A stretch of 64,000 nt of DNA from Paenibacillus sp. PastM-3 (GCF_029893965.1 NZ_JARXXP010000001.1:682001-746000), one strand, 5' to 3'; numbered from the stretch's first letter, positions 43,510 through 52,926 are shown. The notes: generated by a model from the letters alone, not told the origin. Translations and numbers: made by a program.

Positions 43510-44280
43510 CTACTCCACATTAAAATCAAAATAGGTAGCCGGATAAGGCTCATTAATCAGTGTAAAATGCCACCATTCCTTGGCATACGGCTTAAATCCC
43601 TGCCTGACCATAGCATCCTTCAGGATTTTGCGGTTCTGATGCTGGGCGGTATTGACCAATGAGGTATTATAATAAGAAATATCTCCAAAGAAATCATACG
43701 GGCTGCCCATATCCACTAGGCTGCCCGTTTTTTTGTCGGCCAGCGTCAGATCGATGGTACTGCCCCTCGAATGCCCCGATTTCTTGGAAATGAACCCCAG
43801 CTTGAACAGATTACGCTTATCAAGCTCAGGATAATACAGGGCCTTATTCTTAATATCTGAAGTATCAAGGGACCAGGCAACAAAACGGTTTACTGCCTTT
43901 TGCGGACGGTAGGCATCATAGATTCTTAGAATGTAACCTTTCGCGGAAAGATCATTACTTACCTTTTTCAGGGCATTTGCAGCTTTGGAGGTAGAGATAG
44001 CTAATGGTGCTTTATATCCGCTGACCGGTGCGCCGGTAAAATTATATTTGCCGTAATAGCGGATTTGATATTGCGCTTCCGGAATGACCTCATCGAGGTA
44101 GACGAATCCGGATGGCAGCTTGTCCTTCTTGACGACATTGTTGATTGCCGGTTTCCAAGCTGTATCCTGGCCGGTTGCGGCTTGTGCCGATGCCTGATTC
44201 GTAGTCAAAACGGTCAGCAAGGCTGCAAAGACAATCGGGCTTAACATAGTAAGCTTGTTCCTGTAAAATATCTGCTTCAT
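43510..44280 (-). CDS. Secreted D-Ala-D-Ala dipeptidase, VanX/DdpX type
   Basis: A 256-residue M15D peptidase with a signal peptide (about 1-33, ending ASAQA). The zinc site is complete: SGHSRGSTIDLTL supplies His and Asp, and EWWHF supplies the catalytic Glu and third His. The upstream DAYRPQKAV Arg is also conserved. The family cleaves D-Ala-D-Ala. Being exported and not linked to vanHA genes, this member probably scavenges cell-wall dipeptide rather than giving glycopeptide resistance. Confidence 0.9.
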   Translation of the reverse strand: MKQIFYRNKLTMLSPIVFAALLTVLTTNQASAQAATGQDTAWKPAINNVVKKDKLPSGFVYLDEVIPEAQYQIRYYGKYNFTGAPVSGYKAPLAISTSKAANALKKVSNDLSAKGYILRIYDAYRPQKAVNRFVAWSLDTSDIKNKALYYPELDKRNLFKLGFISKKSGHSRGSTIDLTLADKKTGSLVDMGSPYDFFGDISYYNTSLVNTAQHQNRKILKDAMVRQGFKPYAKEWWHFTLINEPYPATYFDFNVE

Positions 44281-44377
44281 GCCTTATGTTGCCCCTTCCT
44301 TTAACCTGTTGTGGCACTTCTAGGGCTAATCCCGTAACTGTAACTAGCATACGATTTCATTATAAAGTTGGTCATTT

Positions 44378-44411
44378 AAAAAAGACATATCCATTTAAGG
44401 ATATGTCTTTA
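44378..44411 (-). terminator. Terminator after the MFS gene
   Basis: AAAGACATATCC and GGATATGTCTTT (12-bp stem, 6-nt loop), with T-run on the minus strand. Confidence 0.88.
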
Positions 44412-44447
44412 AAATTTGATTATTTTTAGTTACTTGCAAAAAGACGA

Positions 44448-45914
44448 TTAGTGCATCGGTGCCTGAGTCTTATGTTGTACAACGACACGTTTAATGAAGA
44501 ATGCTACGATCAGGCCGATAACTGCCATCACCATTCCGAATACAAAAGCATTTTGCACCCCATGGGTGAAAGCAGCCAGCGCATTCAGCGGATTCGTAGT
44601 GTCTGTTACTGTCTCCATGTAGCTCTTCGTACTGGAAGTCATGATGCTGACAGCGAGCGCAGTACCGATTGCACCGGCTACCTGCTGCAGCGTGTTCATG
44701 ATCGCCGTGCCGTGAGGATAGTACTCCAGCGGCAACTGATTGATGCCGTTTGTCTGTGCGGGCATCATGATCATCGAAATCCCGATCATCAGCGCACTGT
44801 GCAGCACGATTACGAAAATAACGGTCGATGTAGCGGTAATGCTGGAGAAGAACCACAGCGATACTGCCACAACTACTAGCCCCGGAATGACAAGCCATTT
44901 CGGTCCGTATTTATCGAACAGACGGCCCATAATCGGTGACATCAGACCGTTGATAATACCGCCCGGCAAGAGCAGAAGACCTGCCTTAAACGCCGAGTAG
45001 CCCTGACCTTGCTGAAGATACATCGGAAGAATCAGCATGGCAGACAGAATGATCATCATACAAATAAAGATCATCAGTACCGCTACTGTAAACATCGGGT
45101 ATTTAAAAGCGCGCAGGTTGATCATCGGCTGCTTCATTGTCAGCTGGCGGATCACGAACAGAACAAGGGCAATCACGCCGATGGCAATTGCAGCAATAAC
45201 CTTGGTGCTGCCCCAGCCGCCTTCTTCACCGGCGCTGCTGAATCCGAATACGATACCGCCGAAACCGGCGGAGGAAAGAATAATGGACAGTACATCAATC
45301 TTTGGCTTGGTAACCTCAGAGACGTTCTGCATGAAGAGAATTCCGCTGATCAGAGACATTGCAAGGAACGGAAGTGACAGCCAAAAAATCCAGTGCCAGG
45401 TCAGGTTGGAGATCAGCAGACCGGCAATCGTAGGGCCAATCGCTGGTGCAACCATGATGACGAGACCGATGAGTCCCATCGCTCCTCCTCTTTTTTCAGG
45501 CGGGATAATGACCAGGATCGTGTTGAACATCAGCGGCAGCAGCAGGGCTGTACCCATCGCCTGCACCACACGTGCAAGCAGCAGGATCTCAAAAGACGGT
45601 GCCATAGCCGCAATAAAGGTTCCCACGATCGAGAAGCTGACCGCAGCTACAAATAGCTGTCTCGTTGTAAACCATTGCAGCAGCATCCCTGAAATCGGAA
45701 CAAGGATGCCCAGGGTCAGCAGATAGGCGGTTGTCAGCCATTGTGCAGTTGATGCTGTAATTTGCAGAATATTCATTAAGTCTGATAGTGCGACATTCAG
45801 CGCCGTTTCACTGAACATGCCGATGAATCCGGCGAGCAATAAGGAAACAAGAATCGGAATTGTTTTGAACTTCTTTACCTCTGGTTGTTGCTTGCCTTGC
45901 ATTGTTGCTTCCAC
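44448..45914 (-). CDS. DHA2-type MFS multidrug exporter, LmrB-like
   Basis: This 488-residue transporter has fourteen predicted helices and the DHA2 motifs: LNVALSDL in helix 1, ARVVQAMGTALLLPL for motif B and the GPTIAGLL motif C helix. Size and context match LmrB. The start is a GTG at 45914, 8 nt after AGGAGG; the ATG four codons later is too far away. A TetR gene of the LmrA/YxaF type lies 51 bp upstream on the same strand. Substrates are probably lincosamides or other lipophilic drugs, by analogy only. Confidence 0.9.
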   Translation of the reverse strand: MEATMQGKQQPEVKKFKTIPILVSLLLAGFIGMFSETALNVALSDLMNILQITASTAQWLTTAYLLTLGILVPISGMLLQWFTTRQLFVAAVSFSIVGTFIAAMAPSFEILLLARVVQAMGTALLLPLMFNTILVIIPPEKRGGAMGLIGLVIMVAPAIGPTIAGLLISNLTWHWIFWLSLPFLAMSLISGILFMQNVSEVTKPKIDVLSIILSSAGFGGIVFGFSSAGEEGGWGSTKVIAAIAIGVIALVLFVIRQLTMKQPMINLRAFKYPMFTVAVLMIFICMMIILSAMLILPMYLQQGQGYSAFKAGLLLLPGGIINGLMSPIMGRLFDKYGPKWLVIPGLVVVAVSLWFFSSITATSTVIFVIVLHSALMIGISMIMMPAQTNGINQLPLEYYPHGTAIMNTLQQVAGAIGTALAVSIMTSSTKSYMETVTDTTNPLNALAAFTHGVQNAFVFGMVMAVIGLIVAFFIKRVVVQHKTQAPMH

Positions 45915-45965
45915 TCTTGTATCCTCCTGATTTGTAAAGTTTCTCTCTGTCTGTCTTTCTGTTTG

Positions 45966-46541
45966 TTATCCCAGTATGGCGGGAATAACCTGTACCGCTG
46001 CAAGCAGCGGTTGTGTGCTCTTGTAAGTCAGCGCCTGAAGCAGCGCACCTTCATACAGCGAAACGACGACAGAAGCCTTGTCCGAGGCAAGCTGCTCATC
46101 GACGCCTTCTTTCAGCAGACTGTGCATAATCACATCCTGCCAGTCTTTAAAGACTGATTGACAGGCCGAGCGCAGCTCGTCACTGACACATGAGGTTTCT
46201 ACGGCGACCCAGAAGCTGAACGGAACAAACCCTTCAAAAGAAGTCTCCTCAGCCTTCCTGGCCAATTCCAGTATGAAACCCTGTATCATCGCGGTTGTAC
46301 TCGATTGTGTTTCTGCATAATGACTTAACAGCTGGGCAACAAATACACTTGTCCGGCTGATGCAGGTCAAAGCCAGCTCCTCTTTCCCGCGGGGAAAATA
46401 ATAATAAAGCGATCCCTTGGGTGAGTCACTGTCTTTAATAATCTGATTCAGGCCGGTCGCGTGATAGCCTTGTGTAAAAAACAATCTTGAAGCGGTGTCC
46501 ACAATCGCCTCACGCGTATTGTGCTTGTTCGACAGGCTCAA
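45966..46541 (-). CDS. TetR-family regulator, LmrA/YxaF-like
   Basis: A regulator of about 191 residues. The HTH (about 8-55) has ATGLNQIIKDSDSPKGSLYYYFP, the sequence typical of LmrA/YxaF/QacR-like repressors, and the C-terminal ligand domain has EETSFEGFVPF. The start is probably the TTG at 46541; a GTG directly before it touches the ribosome site AAAGGAA. It likely represses itself and the exporter gene until drug binding. Confidence 0.88.
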   Translation of the reverse strand: MSLSNKHNTREAIVDTASRLFFTQGYHATGLNQIIKDSDSPKGSLYYYFPRGKEELALTCISRTSVFVAQLLSHYAETQSSTTAMIQGFILELARKAEETSFEGFVPFSFWVAVETSCVSDELRSACQSVFKDWQDVIMHSLLKEGVDEQLASDKASVVVSLYEGALLQALTYKSTQPLLAAVQVIPAILG

Positions 46542-46558
46542 CACTTCCTTTACCTTTT

Positions 46559-46606
46559 ATAACAATCGGTCTATATAATAAACCATAAATTTAAACGATC
46601 TGTCAA
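46559..46606 (-). promoter_or_regulatory. Promoter and LmrA-like operator of the TetR-MFS operon
   Basis: On the minus strand TTGACA (46601-46606) is followed after 18 bp by TTTATT, then by ATAGACCGATTGTTAT (46559-46574). The latter agrees at about 12 of 16 positions with the LmrA/YxaF box remembered as ATAGACC(R)(K)TC..TAT. It overlaps the expected transcription start. Confidence 0.5.
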
Positions 46607-46739
46607 CAGCAAAAAGCTTCAATATTTAAATTTAACTGTACGTTTACATACTATCCAGAGGTTCAGTAGGATTTACATTGCCAGTTGAGGATTGATCAAG
46701 TATAATTTTATTATTCCTATACGAAAGGTGTGTAATAAA

Positions 46740-47183
46740 GTGGCAGAAACCGCTAAGCCCCGAGGAATTCCCAGACCTTTAGTCAAAACCAATCAGGCTT
46801 TTATCGTTATTTCCGTACTATTGACCTGGTTTACAGGCGCTCACTGGATTCTTGCATTGCCTCTGATTGCCGGCCTGTCCGGTTTATTGTTTGGATATAA
46901 TCCGGTCATCAAGCTGGCCGGGACCTTTCTCCGGAAAGAACGTTCTTCATATCTGCAGGAGGATTGGGATCAGCAGCAGTTCAACCAGAGTATTGCGGTC
47001 TTCTGTCTGGCGGGCGGACTTATCAGTTACCTGGCCGGCTGGACTATCGCTGCTTATATCTTTACAGCAATGGTAGCAACTGCCGCAACAGTTGCCTTTC
47101 TCGGCTTTTGCATTGGCTGCTTCATCCATTATCAATGGAAGATGTACACGTACAGACGCAAACAGGCAGCATCGCACAAATAA
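46740..47183 (+). CDS. DUF4395 membrane protein
   Basis: A protein of about 147 residues with four helices (two tandem hairpins) and the DUF4395 signature GIPRPLVKTNQAFIV, then FGYNPVIKLAG and FLGFCIGCFIHYQW near the end. The CxxxC-like pair CIGC lies in the last helix. The GTG at 46740 has AAAGGTG upstream; a longer frame from a TTG adds 16 unrelated residues. Members often accompany thioredoxin-like proteins, but none is adjacent here. Confidence 0.85.
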   Translation: MAETAKPRGIPRPLVKTNQAFIVISVLLTWFTGAHWILALPLIAGLSGLLFGYNPVIKLAGTFLRKERSSYLQEDWDQQQFNQSIAVFCLAGGLISYLAGWTIAAYIFTAMVATAATVAFLGFCIGCFIHYQWKMYTYRRKQAASHK

Positions 47184-47214
47184 ATCCGTGCTCATGCTGC
47201 CTGTCTTTTTTATT
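47162..47214 (+). terminator. Terminator after the DUF4395 gene
   Basis: ACAGGCAGCAT and ATGCTGCCTGT (11-bp perfect stem) start inside the last codons and are followed by CTTTTTTATT. Confidence 0.88.
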
Positions 47215-47548
47215 CAACCGTATAATCGGACAAAAGCTTCGCTACGGATGCAGCGAAGCTTTTGCCTGCGCCCCAGTCCACTTTAAGGATCATACTGTTC
47301 GAGCTCCCCGCCGGTATAAGCCGGATGTTGCATATGCCCTGCAGATTATCGGCAATAATCACCATTGCCGCCTGGTTGCCGGAGCGGAAGTAATATCGTT
47401 CATACACCAGCGTTCCAATCATCCGCCCGTCACCTAAGTTGTTCAGCTCTTCATGCAGCAGCTCGGCGTCCGGACCCATCCCATCCTTTATGAGTGCCAT
47501 AGCAACAGCCGGATTTACTGTTACATTTAATTGAAATTTATCCGCCAC
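47210..47548 (-). CDS. DUF6054-like small protein
   Basis: A 112-residue soluble protein starting at GTG (GGAGAG 9 nt upstream). It has an alternating alpha/beta pattern with YERYYFRSGNQAAMVIIA and a conserved-looking end GAGKSFAASVAKLL. It resembles small conserved Firmicutes proteins placed in DUF6054. Function is unknown and it appears monocistronic. Confidence 0.65.
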   Translation of the reverse strand: MADKFQLNVTVNPAVAMALIKDGMGPDAELLHEELNNLGDGRMIGTLVYERYYFRSGNQAAMVIIADNLQGICNIRLIPAGSSNSMILKVDWGAGKSFAASVAKLLSDYTVE

Positions 47549-47597
47549 TTCTGATCACTCTCCAGGAAGTAATCTGGTTATGAACTGTCTTAGCTTG

Positions 47598-48134
47598 CTA
47601 CTCTTCCCGCTCGGCTCCGGCCACATCCCAGCGGTGGCTGTACTTCGTTAGGCGCGGGTGAAGCTGCTGAGGTTCCGCTGACAGGATCAGGCGCAGTTTG
47701 ACAATCCACTCCTCAAAAGATGAATACGAGGCAAACTGATTAGCAGTTTCAGGTGTCAGATACAAAAAGTACGGCGGCGGATACACATCGCTGATATGTC
47801 GGAGCGCTGTATCGAGCGGGGTGTACTTTTTCCGTTTGCCTTCGAGTGTCTCAATGGTGATATAGGTGCGACCCTGATCTCTTTTCCACTCGTGCAGCCG
47901 GTCTTCACGCTTGTAGTAGGAACGGACCGGCTCTTTGCTCATCCGTCTCACCGTCTCCTCATGCAGCGGGTACAGCACCAGCTTGGTGAACTTGCGTTCT
48001 GCCGCTGTATTAGCCGCTTCCTCAAGCTCCTGATCGGAGATATGCTCAAATGAATCGTAGAAAATCAAAGTCCCTTTGCGTTCCTTGGCCGGCGGCTCGT
48101 AGCCGTAAGGCACATGCTGAATGTCCCGTTTCAT
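47598..48134 (-). CDS. Conserved hypothetical protein
   Basis: A 178-residue soluble protein I do not recognise. The ATG at 48134 has GGAGGG 5 nt upstream, much better than longer in-frame starts. An alpha/beta N-terminal half contains GTLIFYDSFEHISDQEL and KLVLYPLHEETVRRM, reminiscent of a nucleotidyltransferase-type Rossmann strand order, followed by a basic segment. A hydrophobic PPPYFLYLTPE turn lies near 130. There is no signal peptide or membrane helix. It is located beside a ROK kinase gene on the same strand but has its own ribosome site. Confidence 0.75.
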   Translation of the reverse strand: MKRDIQHVPYGYEPPAKERKGTLIFYDSFEHISDQELEEAANTAAERKFTKLVLYPLHEETVRRMSKEPVRSYYKREDRLHEWKRDQGRTYITIETLEGKRKKYTPLDTALRHISDVYPPPYFLYLTPETANQFASYSSFEEWIVKLRLILSAEPQQLHPRLTKYSHRWDVAGAEREE

Positions 48135-48213
48135 GATTACCCTCCTGCATATTCGTTGCCTACAGCATACCATGCCGGGGCTTTGATTCAAAAATGGCTA
48201 TGCTGTGATTCTT

Positions 48214-49185
48214 TTATTCTCCGCCCATCCGCTGCTGCGCATACGCCGCAGCACCTAAAGTACCGGCCCGGCTGCCCAGCTCAGCCAGAACAATGTCACA
48301 GCAGCCGCCGGACAGCTTCAGGGCATGAGCATTTACGGTCTCCCTAACCGTGCTAAGCAGCCGGTCACCGGCCGCTGCCATACCTCCGCCGATGATGATC
48401 CGCTGCGGGTTGAGCAGATTAATAACATTGGCCAGCCCGAAGCCCAGCAGCTCTCCCGTCTCGTGCATAACCTCTACTGCCAGCGGATCATGAAGGTCAT
48501 ACGCTTCCGAAATCATTTTAGCCGTAATAGCTGCCTCATCACCGCCCGTCCATTCCTGAATGATACTCCCTCTTCCGGCCGCCAGCTTTTCTTTAAAAGT
48601 ATTCGCCATCCCTACTGCGGAGACGTAACGCCCCAGACAGCCGGAGCTGCCGCAGCGGCAAGGGCGCCCTTGTCTGTACATATTCATATGCCCGATTTCA
48701 CCGGCGCTAAAGGTTGTTCCGTACAGAACTTTGCCGTCATGCACAATACCGGAGCCAAGCCCTGTCCCCAGTGTAAGCAGCACCAGATTGCTGCAGTCCC
48801 GCCCGGCTCCATGCAGCCATTCCCCGTACAAATTGACCCGTACATCATTGTCGATAAAGACCGGGAAGCTGTAGTGCTGCTTCATTTCATTTACAATATG
48901 CACCTGCTCCCATCCGGGAAAGTTCGGGGAGAAAATGGACAACCCCTCCTGCGGGTCCAGCAGGCCGGGAATTCCCATACCCATACCGCGAATCTCCTGG
49001 AGTGAAATGCTGTTATCAACTGTAAGCATGTTCACTCCCAGCCTGATCCGTTCAAGGACATGCGCCGGCCCTTGAGCCGCTTCTGTTAATATAGATAATT
49101 CCTTGACTGGTGTAAATTCAGTATCATATAAACCAGCCTTGATATTTGTTCCGCCCAAATCAACACCTATGATATAACTGTTCAT
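48214..49185 (-). CDS. ROK-family sugar kinase (glucokinase-like)
   Basis: A 323-residue kinase with ATP-binding VDLGGTNIKAGL at the N-terminus, catalytic Asp in FIDNDVRVN, and the zinc motif CRCGSSGCLGRY (CxCGxxGCxE type, with R in place of the final E) near 177. The hinge IIIGGGMAAAG closes the C-terminal lobe. It phosphorylates glucose or a related hexose. The CxCGxxGC motif is intact and there is no DNA-binding domain, so it is an enzyme rather than a repressor. Confidence 0.9.
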   Translation of the reverse strand: MNSYIIGVDLGGTNIKAGLYDTEFTPVKELSILTEAAQGPAHVLERIRLGVNMLTVDNSISLQEIRGMGMGIPGLLDPQEGLSIFSPNFPGWEQVHIVNEMKQHYSFPVFIDNDVRVNLYGEWLHGAGRDCSNLVLLTLGTGLGSGIVHDGKVLYGTTFSAGEIGHMNMYRQGRPCRCGSSGCLGRYVSAVGMANTFKEKLAAGRGSIIQEWTGGDEAAITAKMISEAYDLHDPLAVEVMHETGELLGFGLANVINLLNPQRIIIGGGMAAAGDRLLSTVRETVNAHALKLSGGCCDIVLAELGSRAGTLGAAAYAQQRMGGE

Positions 49186-49332
49186 CTCAGATCAGCCCGT
49201 CCTTTTTAGCATAATGTCATAATTATGTATTACATACTTTATTATGGGCTTTAACTTTTACTGCAGTTAGTATTTTTATCGCATCCCGGTAGTATGATCT
49301 GATGATTTTATATAGAGAATTTTGTGCATGCA

Positions 49333-49366
49333 AAAAAAGCAGACGGATGATTTCTCATCCGCCTGC
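49333..49366 (-). terminator. Terminator of the ABC-2 operon
   Basis: GCAGGCGGATGA-GAAA-TCATCCGTCTGC (one mismatch) followed by TTTTTTT on the minus strand. Confidence 0.9.
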
Positions 49367-49384
49367 CTCAAAGAAGATTTTGTA

Positions 49385-50170
49385 TTAGGAGCCTGCTCCT
49401 TTATACCGCTTAACTCCGTAATTCCAGCATACAAGCCCAATGCAAAGGAATACGGCCCCGACAACCGGCGTCAGAATAGCCATCCCCCTCATCTCATCCC
49501 GCTGCAGGAACAGGGCTGCAGGATAAATTCCGACAAAAGCAAAAGGAATAATCCAGGTAAGCAGCACCTGAATCGCCCGGTTGTAGATGGTCACTGGATA
49601 ACGTCCGTAGTTCTGGATGTTATACATCAGCGGTAGAATGCCGGTCGGCGCATCCGAATAAAACGACAAAGACGTCAGTGCCGTATAAATACCGGTATAA
49701 ATCGCTACCGCACTCAGCGTAAGCACCAGCAGCGCCGGAATCGTCCACCACTCAAATGGCAGTCCGAGATTAGCCCCGCTGATCGCCATAATGACCAGTC
49801 CGATGAACGAGCCAATCAGGGACGGCGGGTCTACATTTTCCAGCAGGATCTGAAACAGGTTGTGCGCCGGACGTGTCAGGACACGGTCCATCTCGCCTTT
49901 AACGATGTAACGCTCACTGAAATTCCACATATTCACGAAGCAGCTGAAGACGCCGTAAGGAACCATAAAGAAGCCATAGACAAAGACAACTTCATTCTGA
50001 TTCCAGCCGCCCAGACTTTCCGTATGCATAAAGATGACCATGATAAAGATAAAGTTCGTCGCCTGGAACAGCAAATCCGAGATAACCTCTACCCAGAAAT
50101 CAGCGCGGTAGGTTAACCGGGTTTTCATATAATTTTTGATATATTCCCATAACAAGCCTAAATGATACAT
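49385..50170 (-). CDS. ABC-2 type permease, second subunit
   Basis: A protein of about 261 residues with six hydrophobic helices, of the COG3694-type ABC-2 permeases that act in pairs. FMHTESLGGWNQNEVVFVYG and the following helix are typical. GGGGGG lies 8 nt before the ATG at 50170; a longer frame to 50227 has no support. It is third in an ATPase-permease-permease operon and overlaps the preceding permease closely. Confidence 0.88.
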   Translation of the reverse strand: MYHLGLLWEYIKNYMKTRLTYRADFWVEVISDLLFQATNFIFIMVIFMHTESLGGWNQNEVVFVYGFFMVPYGVFSCFVNMWNFSERYIVKGEMDRVLTRPAHNLFQILLENVDPPSLIGSFIGLVIMAISGANLGLPFEWWTIPALLVLTLSAVAIYTGIYTALTSLSFYSDAPTGILPLMYNIQNYGRYPVTIYNRAIQVLLTWIIPFAFVGIYPAALFLQRDEMRGMAILTPVVGAVFLCIGLVCWNYGVKRYKGAGS

Positions 50171-50174
50171 CTGC

Positions 50175-51020
50175 TTAGCCCCCCTGCACGAACAGCCGCT
50201 TGCGCGCCGCATAATAAAGCCAGACAATCGGAATCAGCAGCACCAGGAACCAGAAGACCTGAATACCGAGTACATTCCAGATGCCCACCCCTTGTACGCG
50301 TCCTGTAAAAACAGAGCCCGGAAGGTATGTAATCGCCTGAAACGGCAATACATTCAGCACAGAGGACAACCAGCCCGGAAACAGGCTGATCGGAACGATC
50401 AGACCGGAGAAGAGATCGACAATGACCCGCTTCATCCGCATTACACCCTCATTATTTTCCACAAAAAAAGCGCTCAGCCCGGTGATCACATTAATCTGTG
50501 AACTGATCAGGAAGCTGAAGAAGAGCATGACCAGAAACCCAATCCAAGCGGCTGGATCTGTCGGGAGCTCAACCGGAAAGAGCAGAATCGCCACAACCAT
50601 TCCCGGAATCATCAGCATCAGGAAGCGGAACAGGCCTTCCCCGAGCCCCTGCATCATTTTGACGAGCACATAGTTATACGGACGGATGAACTGGATCGCG
50701 ATGCTCCCGTCACGGATATCTGATGAAATCTCCCGGTCAAGGTTATTGAAATAGAAGGCTCTCGCCATCCAGGAGACGGCGACATAGGTGGTCATCTGCG
50801 CGCTGGTAAAGCCGCCCAAGGATTCACCCCCGCCGTAAATGGCCTTCCAGGTGAAGTAATTGACTCCGATATTTAACGTATAGATCAGGATACCTGAATA
50901 ATAATTAACGCGGTAAGCAAGCATGGTCAAAAAACGGATGCGGATAAAATCAAAATAGGCTCCCAGCAGCAGCAGTTTCCCGTTCTCCTGCGTACTGCCG
51001 GCCTCTAGAGATTTAGACAT
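50175..51020 (-). CDS. ABC-2 type permease, first subunit
   Basis: A protein of about 281 residues with six helices, COG4587 type. It contains the GGESLGGFTSAQMTTYVAVSW and RDGSIAIQFIRPYNY segments shared with its partner permease. The ATG at 51020 lies within the last codons of the ATPase gene (8-bp overlap) with AGAGGCGG upstream. The heterodimer exports an unknown substrate. Confidence 0.88.
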   Translation of the reverse strand: MSKSLEAGSTQENGKLLLLGAYFDFIRIRFLTMLAYRVNYYSGILIYTLNIGVNYFTWKAIYGGGESLGGFTSAQMTTYVAVSWMARAFYFNNLDREISSDIRDGSIAIQFIRPYNYVLVKMMQGLGEGLFRFLMLMIPGMVVAILLFPVELPTDPAAWIGFLVMLFFSFLISSQINVITGLSAFFVENNEGVMRMKRVIVDLFSGLIVPISLFPGWLSSVLNVLPFQAITYLPGSVFTGRVQGVGIWNVLGIQVFWFLVLLIPIVWLYYAARKRLFVQGG

Positions 51021-52068
51021 GTGCCGCCTCTTTCTCTTCCTGCAATGCCGCGATTTTGTCCTCCGGTTTGTCTGCAGAGCCGGACTGATAGATACTGCGT
51101 ACAATCTCATCCGTATTGGTCTCGATAATTTTGATGTCTGTAATATCCGCTGCTCCGACCACACGGGCCAGCACATCCGAAACGTTCAGCTCAAGCGGAA
51201 TCCACACCTTGGCACCCAGATCGTTCTCCGCAGTCCAGGTGACAGGCATTCCCTCTGTCCATTGTACGAGCTGAGCCAGCCTGGTAGCTGCGCCGAACTG
51301 GAACTGCACCTCACGTCCGGTTCCCCAGCGCTGCTTCAGCTCCTCAAGACCGCCGTCATAAATAATCCGTCCGTCATCCAGCATAATGACCCGTGAGCAA
51401 AGGGCTTCTATATCCTGCAGATCATGGGTTGTCAGCAGAATTGTGGTGCCGTGCTCGCGGTTCATATCCTTGAGGAAATCGCGGATTTCCGACTTCACGA
51501 CGATATCCAGGCCAATGGTCGGCTCGTCCAGAAACAGAATGGACGGGTTATGCAAAAGCGCAGCGACCAGCTCGCAGCGCATCCGCTGTCCAAGACTCAG
51601 CTTGCGGACCGGCCGGTTGAGCAGCTCCTGCAGCTCCAGCCGCTCGACAAGCTCATCCAGCCGCTTTTTAAAATCATGCTCCGATACTCTGTATACTTTA
51701 CGCAGCAGCTGAAAGGATTCAATAACGCCGATGTCCCACCAAAGCTGGCTGCGCTGGCCAAATACAACGCCGATGTTCTGAACAAACTTCTCGCGTTCCA
51801 TATAAGGAACAAATCCGCCTACTGTCACTTGGCCTGAAGTCGGGACAAGAATGCCCGTGAGCATCTTGATCGTCGTCGACTTGCCTGCCCCGTTCTCCCC
51901 GATGTAGCCGCAGATTTCACCCTCGGGAATCTTGAAAGAAATATCTTTAACAGCGGTAACCTCGGAATACTGCCGTTTAAACAAATCAGCGAAGGCCCCT
52001 TTGAGGCCCTCGCGGTTTTTTTGGACTTTAAATGTTTTGCGCAAGTCCTGCACTTCAATTGCGTTCAT
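51013..52068 (-). CDS. ABC-2 type transporter ATPase
   Basis: A protein of about 351 residues: Walker A GENGAGKST (about 57-65), Q-loop, signature LSLGQRMR (about 163-170, the variant of daunorubicin-type COG4586 ATPases), Walker B ILFLDEP, and switch TTHD. A C-terminal DUF4162-like extension of about 90 residues follows. The ATG at 52068 has GCGAGGT before it. The FGQRSQLWWDI segment is characteristic of the subfamily. Confidence 0.92.
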   Translation of the reverse strand: MNAIEVQDLRKTFKVQKNREGLKGAFADLFKRQYSEVTAVKDISFKIPEGEICGYIGENGAGKSTTIKMLTGILVPTSGQVTVGGFVPYMEREKFVQNIGVVFGQRSQLWWDIGVIESFQLLRKVYRVSEHDFKKRLDELVERLELQELLNRPVRKLSLGQRMRCELVAALLHNPSILFLDEPTIGLDIVVKSEIRDFLKDMNREHGTTILLTTHDLQDIEALCSRVIMLDDGRIIYDGGLEELKQRWGTGREVQFQFGAATRLAQLVQWTEGMPVTWTAENDLGAKVWIPLELNVSDVLARVVGAADITDIKIIETNTDEIVRSIYQSGSADKPEDKIAALQEEKEAAHV

Positions 52069-52143
52069 AGAGTACCTCGCTAAGCTATAAGTTGGGTTCA
52101 GTTCTCCATTATAATGGACAGAGCCGAAAAGCACTACCCCTCA

Positions 52144-52926
52144 TTATTTAGCGACTCTTCCTTCAAAAAAATCAGCCGTCTTCAATGCCTCCAGATGCCC
52201 GGAACGGGTTACCTTGGTCCGCAGGTACTTTTCGTTAAAGACGGACACATCTCCCCACAGCGGAATCCGTTTACCGGTATTCATTCCGGCCGCCTTCAAA
52301 GCCTCAAGCTTCTTCGGATTGTTCGTGATCAAAGTGACCGGTTTGCTGCGCAGGTGCTGCAGAACGCTGATCGCATCGCTGTAATCACGTGAATCATCGG
52401 CAAAGCCCAATTCCAGGTTAGCTTCTACTGTATCATAGCCTTCCTCCTGAAGAATGTAGGCCATTGCTTTGCTGAACAGCCCGATGCCTCTGCCTTCATG
52501 GTTAGCCAAATAGAACAGCGCCCCGGAGCCGTGCTGTGCGATCATCTTCATCGATTGGCGCAGCTGGAATCCGCAGTCGCAGCGCTTGCTTCCGAAAATA
52601 TCCCCGGTATGGCAGATGCTGTGCATCCGGATCAGGGCCTCGTCCGAATCTTCAAAATCACCATATACAAGCACACTCGACTGCTGCGCATCAGCAAGCT
52701 TAAGCGAGGACAGCCGGGAGATCAGCATCTCTGTTGCTTCCTTCGTATCGCCCTGCTGGAGATCTTCATCAGTTGCATTCAGCCAGCTGTACCATTTAAA
52801 AGTAACCGTCTCTCCGTCCAGATTGACAGGCAAGGTAATCGGTCCGACCAGAATGTTGGTATTGTCATTGTTAGTAATCCACTTGATTTTATTCTGCAAT
52901 ATAGAAATGATATCCGGTTTAATCAT
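52144..52926 (-). CDS. ribA: Standalone GTP cyclohydrolase II
   Basis: A 260-residue enzyme that opens GTP for riboflavin or related pathways. The zinc motif is C-HTGDIFGSKR-C-D-C, the catalytic loop LANHEGRGIGL (Glu/Arg) is near 143, ANLELGFADDSRDY near 168, and TNNPKK near 203. It lacks the DHBP synthase domain of bifunctional RibBA and has an N-terminal extension of about 65 residues. It is divergent from an HxlR regulator across a palindrome-rich 160-bp spacer and is not near other rib genes, so it may supply a specialised pathway. Confidence 0.9.
   Translation of the reverse strand: MIKPDIISILQNKIKWITNNDNTNILVGPITLPVNLDGETVTFKWYSWLNATDEDLQQGDTKEATEMLISRLSSLKLADAQQSSVLVYGDFEDSDEALIRMHSICHTGDIFGSKRCDCGFQLRQSMKMIAQHGSGALFYLANHEGRGIGLFSKAMAYILQEEGYDTVEANLELGFADDSRDYSDAISVLQHLRSKPVTLITNNPKKLEALKAAGMNTGKRIPLWGDVSVFNEKYLRTKVTRSGHLEALKTADFFEGRVAK

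Noticed and set aside
43510..44280. Vancomycin resistance determinant
   Set aside because: There is no vanH, ligase or VanRS gene nearby, and the protein carries an export signal.
44738..45726. Long open frames on the plus strand across the MFS gene
   Set aside because: They lie wholly inside a well-supported 14-helix transporter gene and give low-complexity, non-homologous translations.
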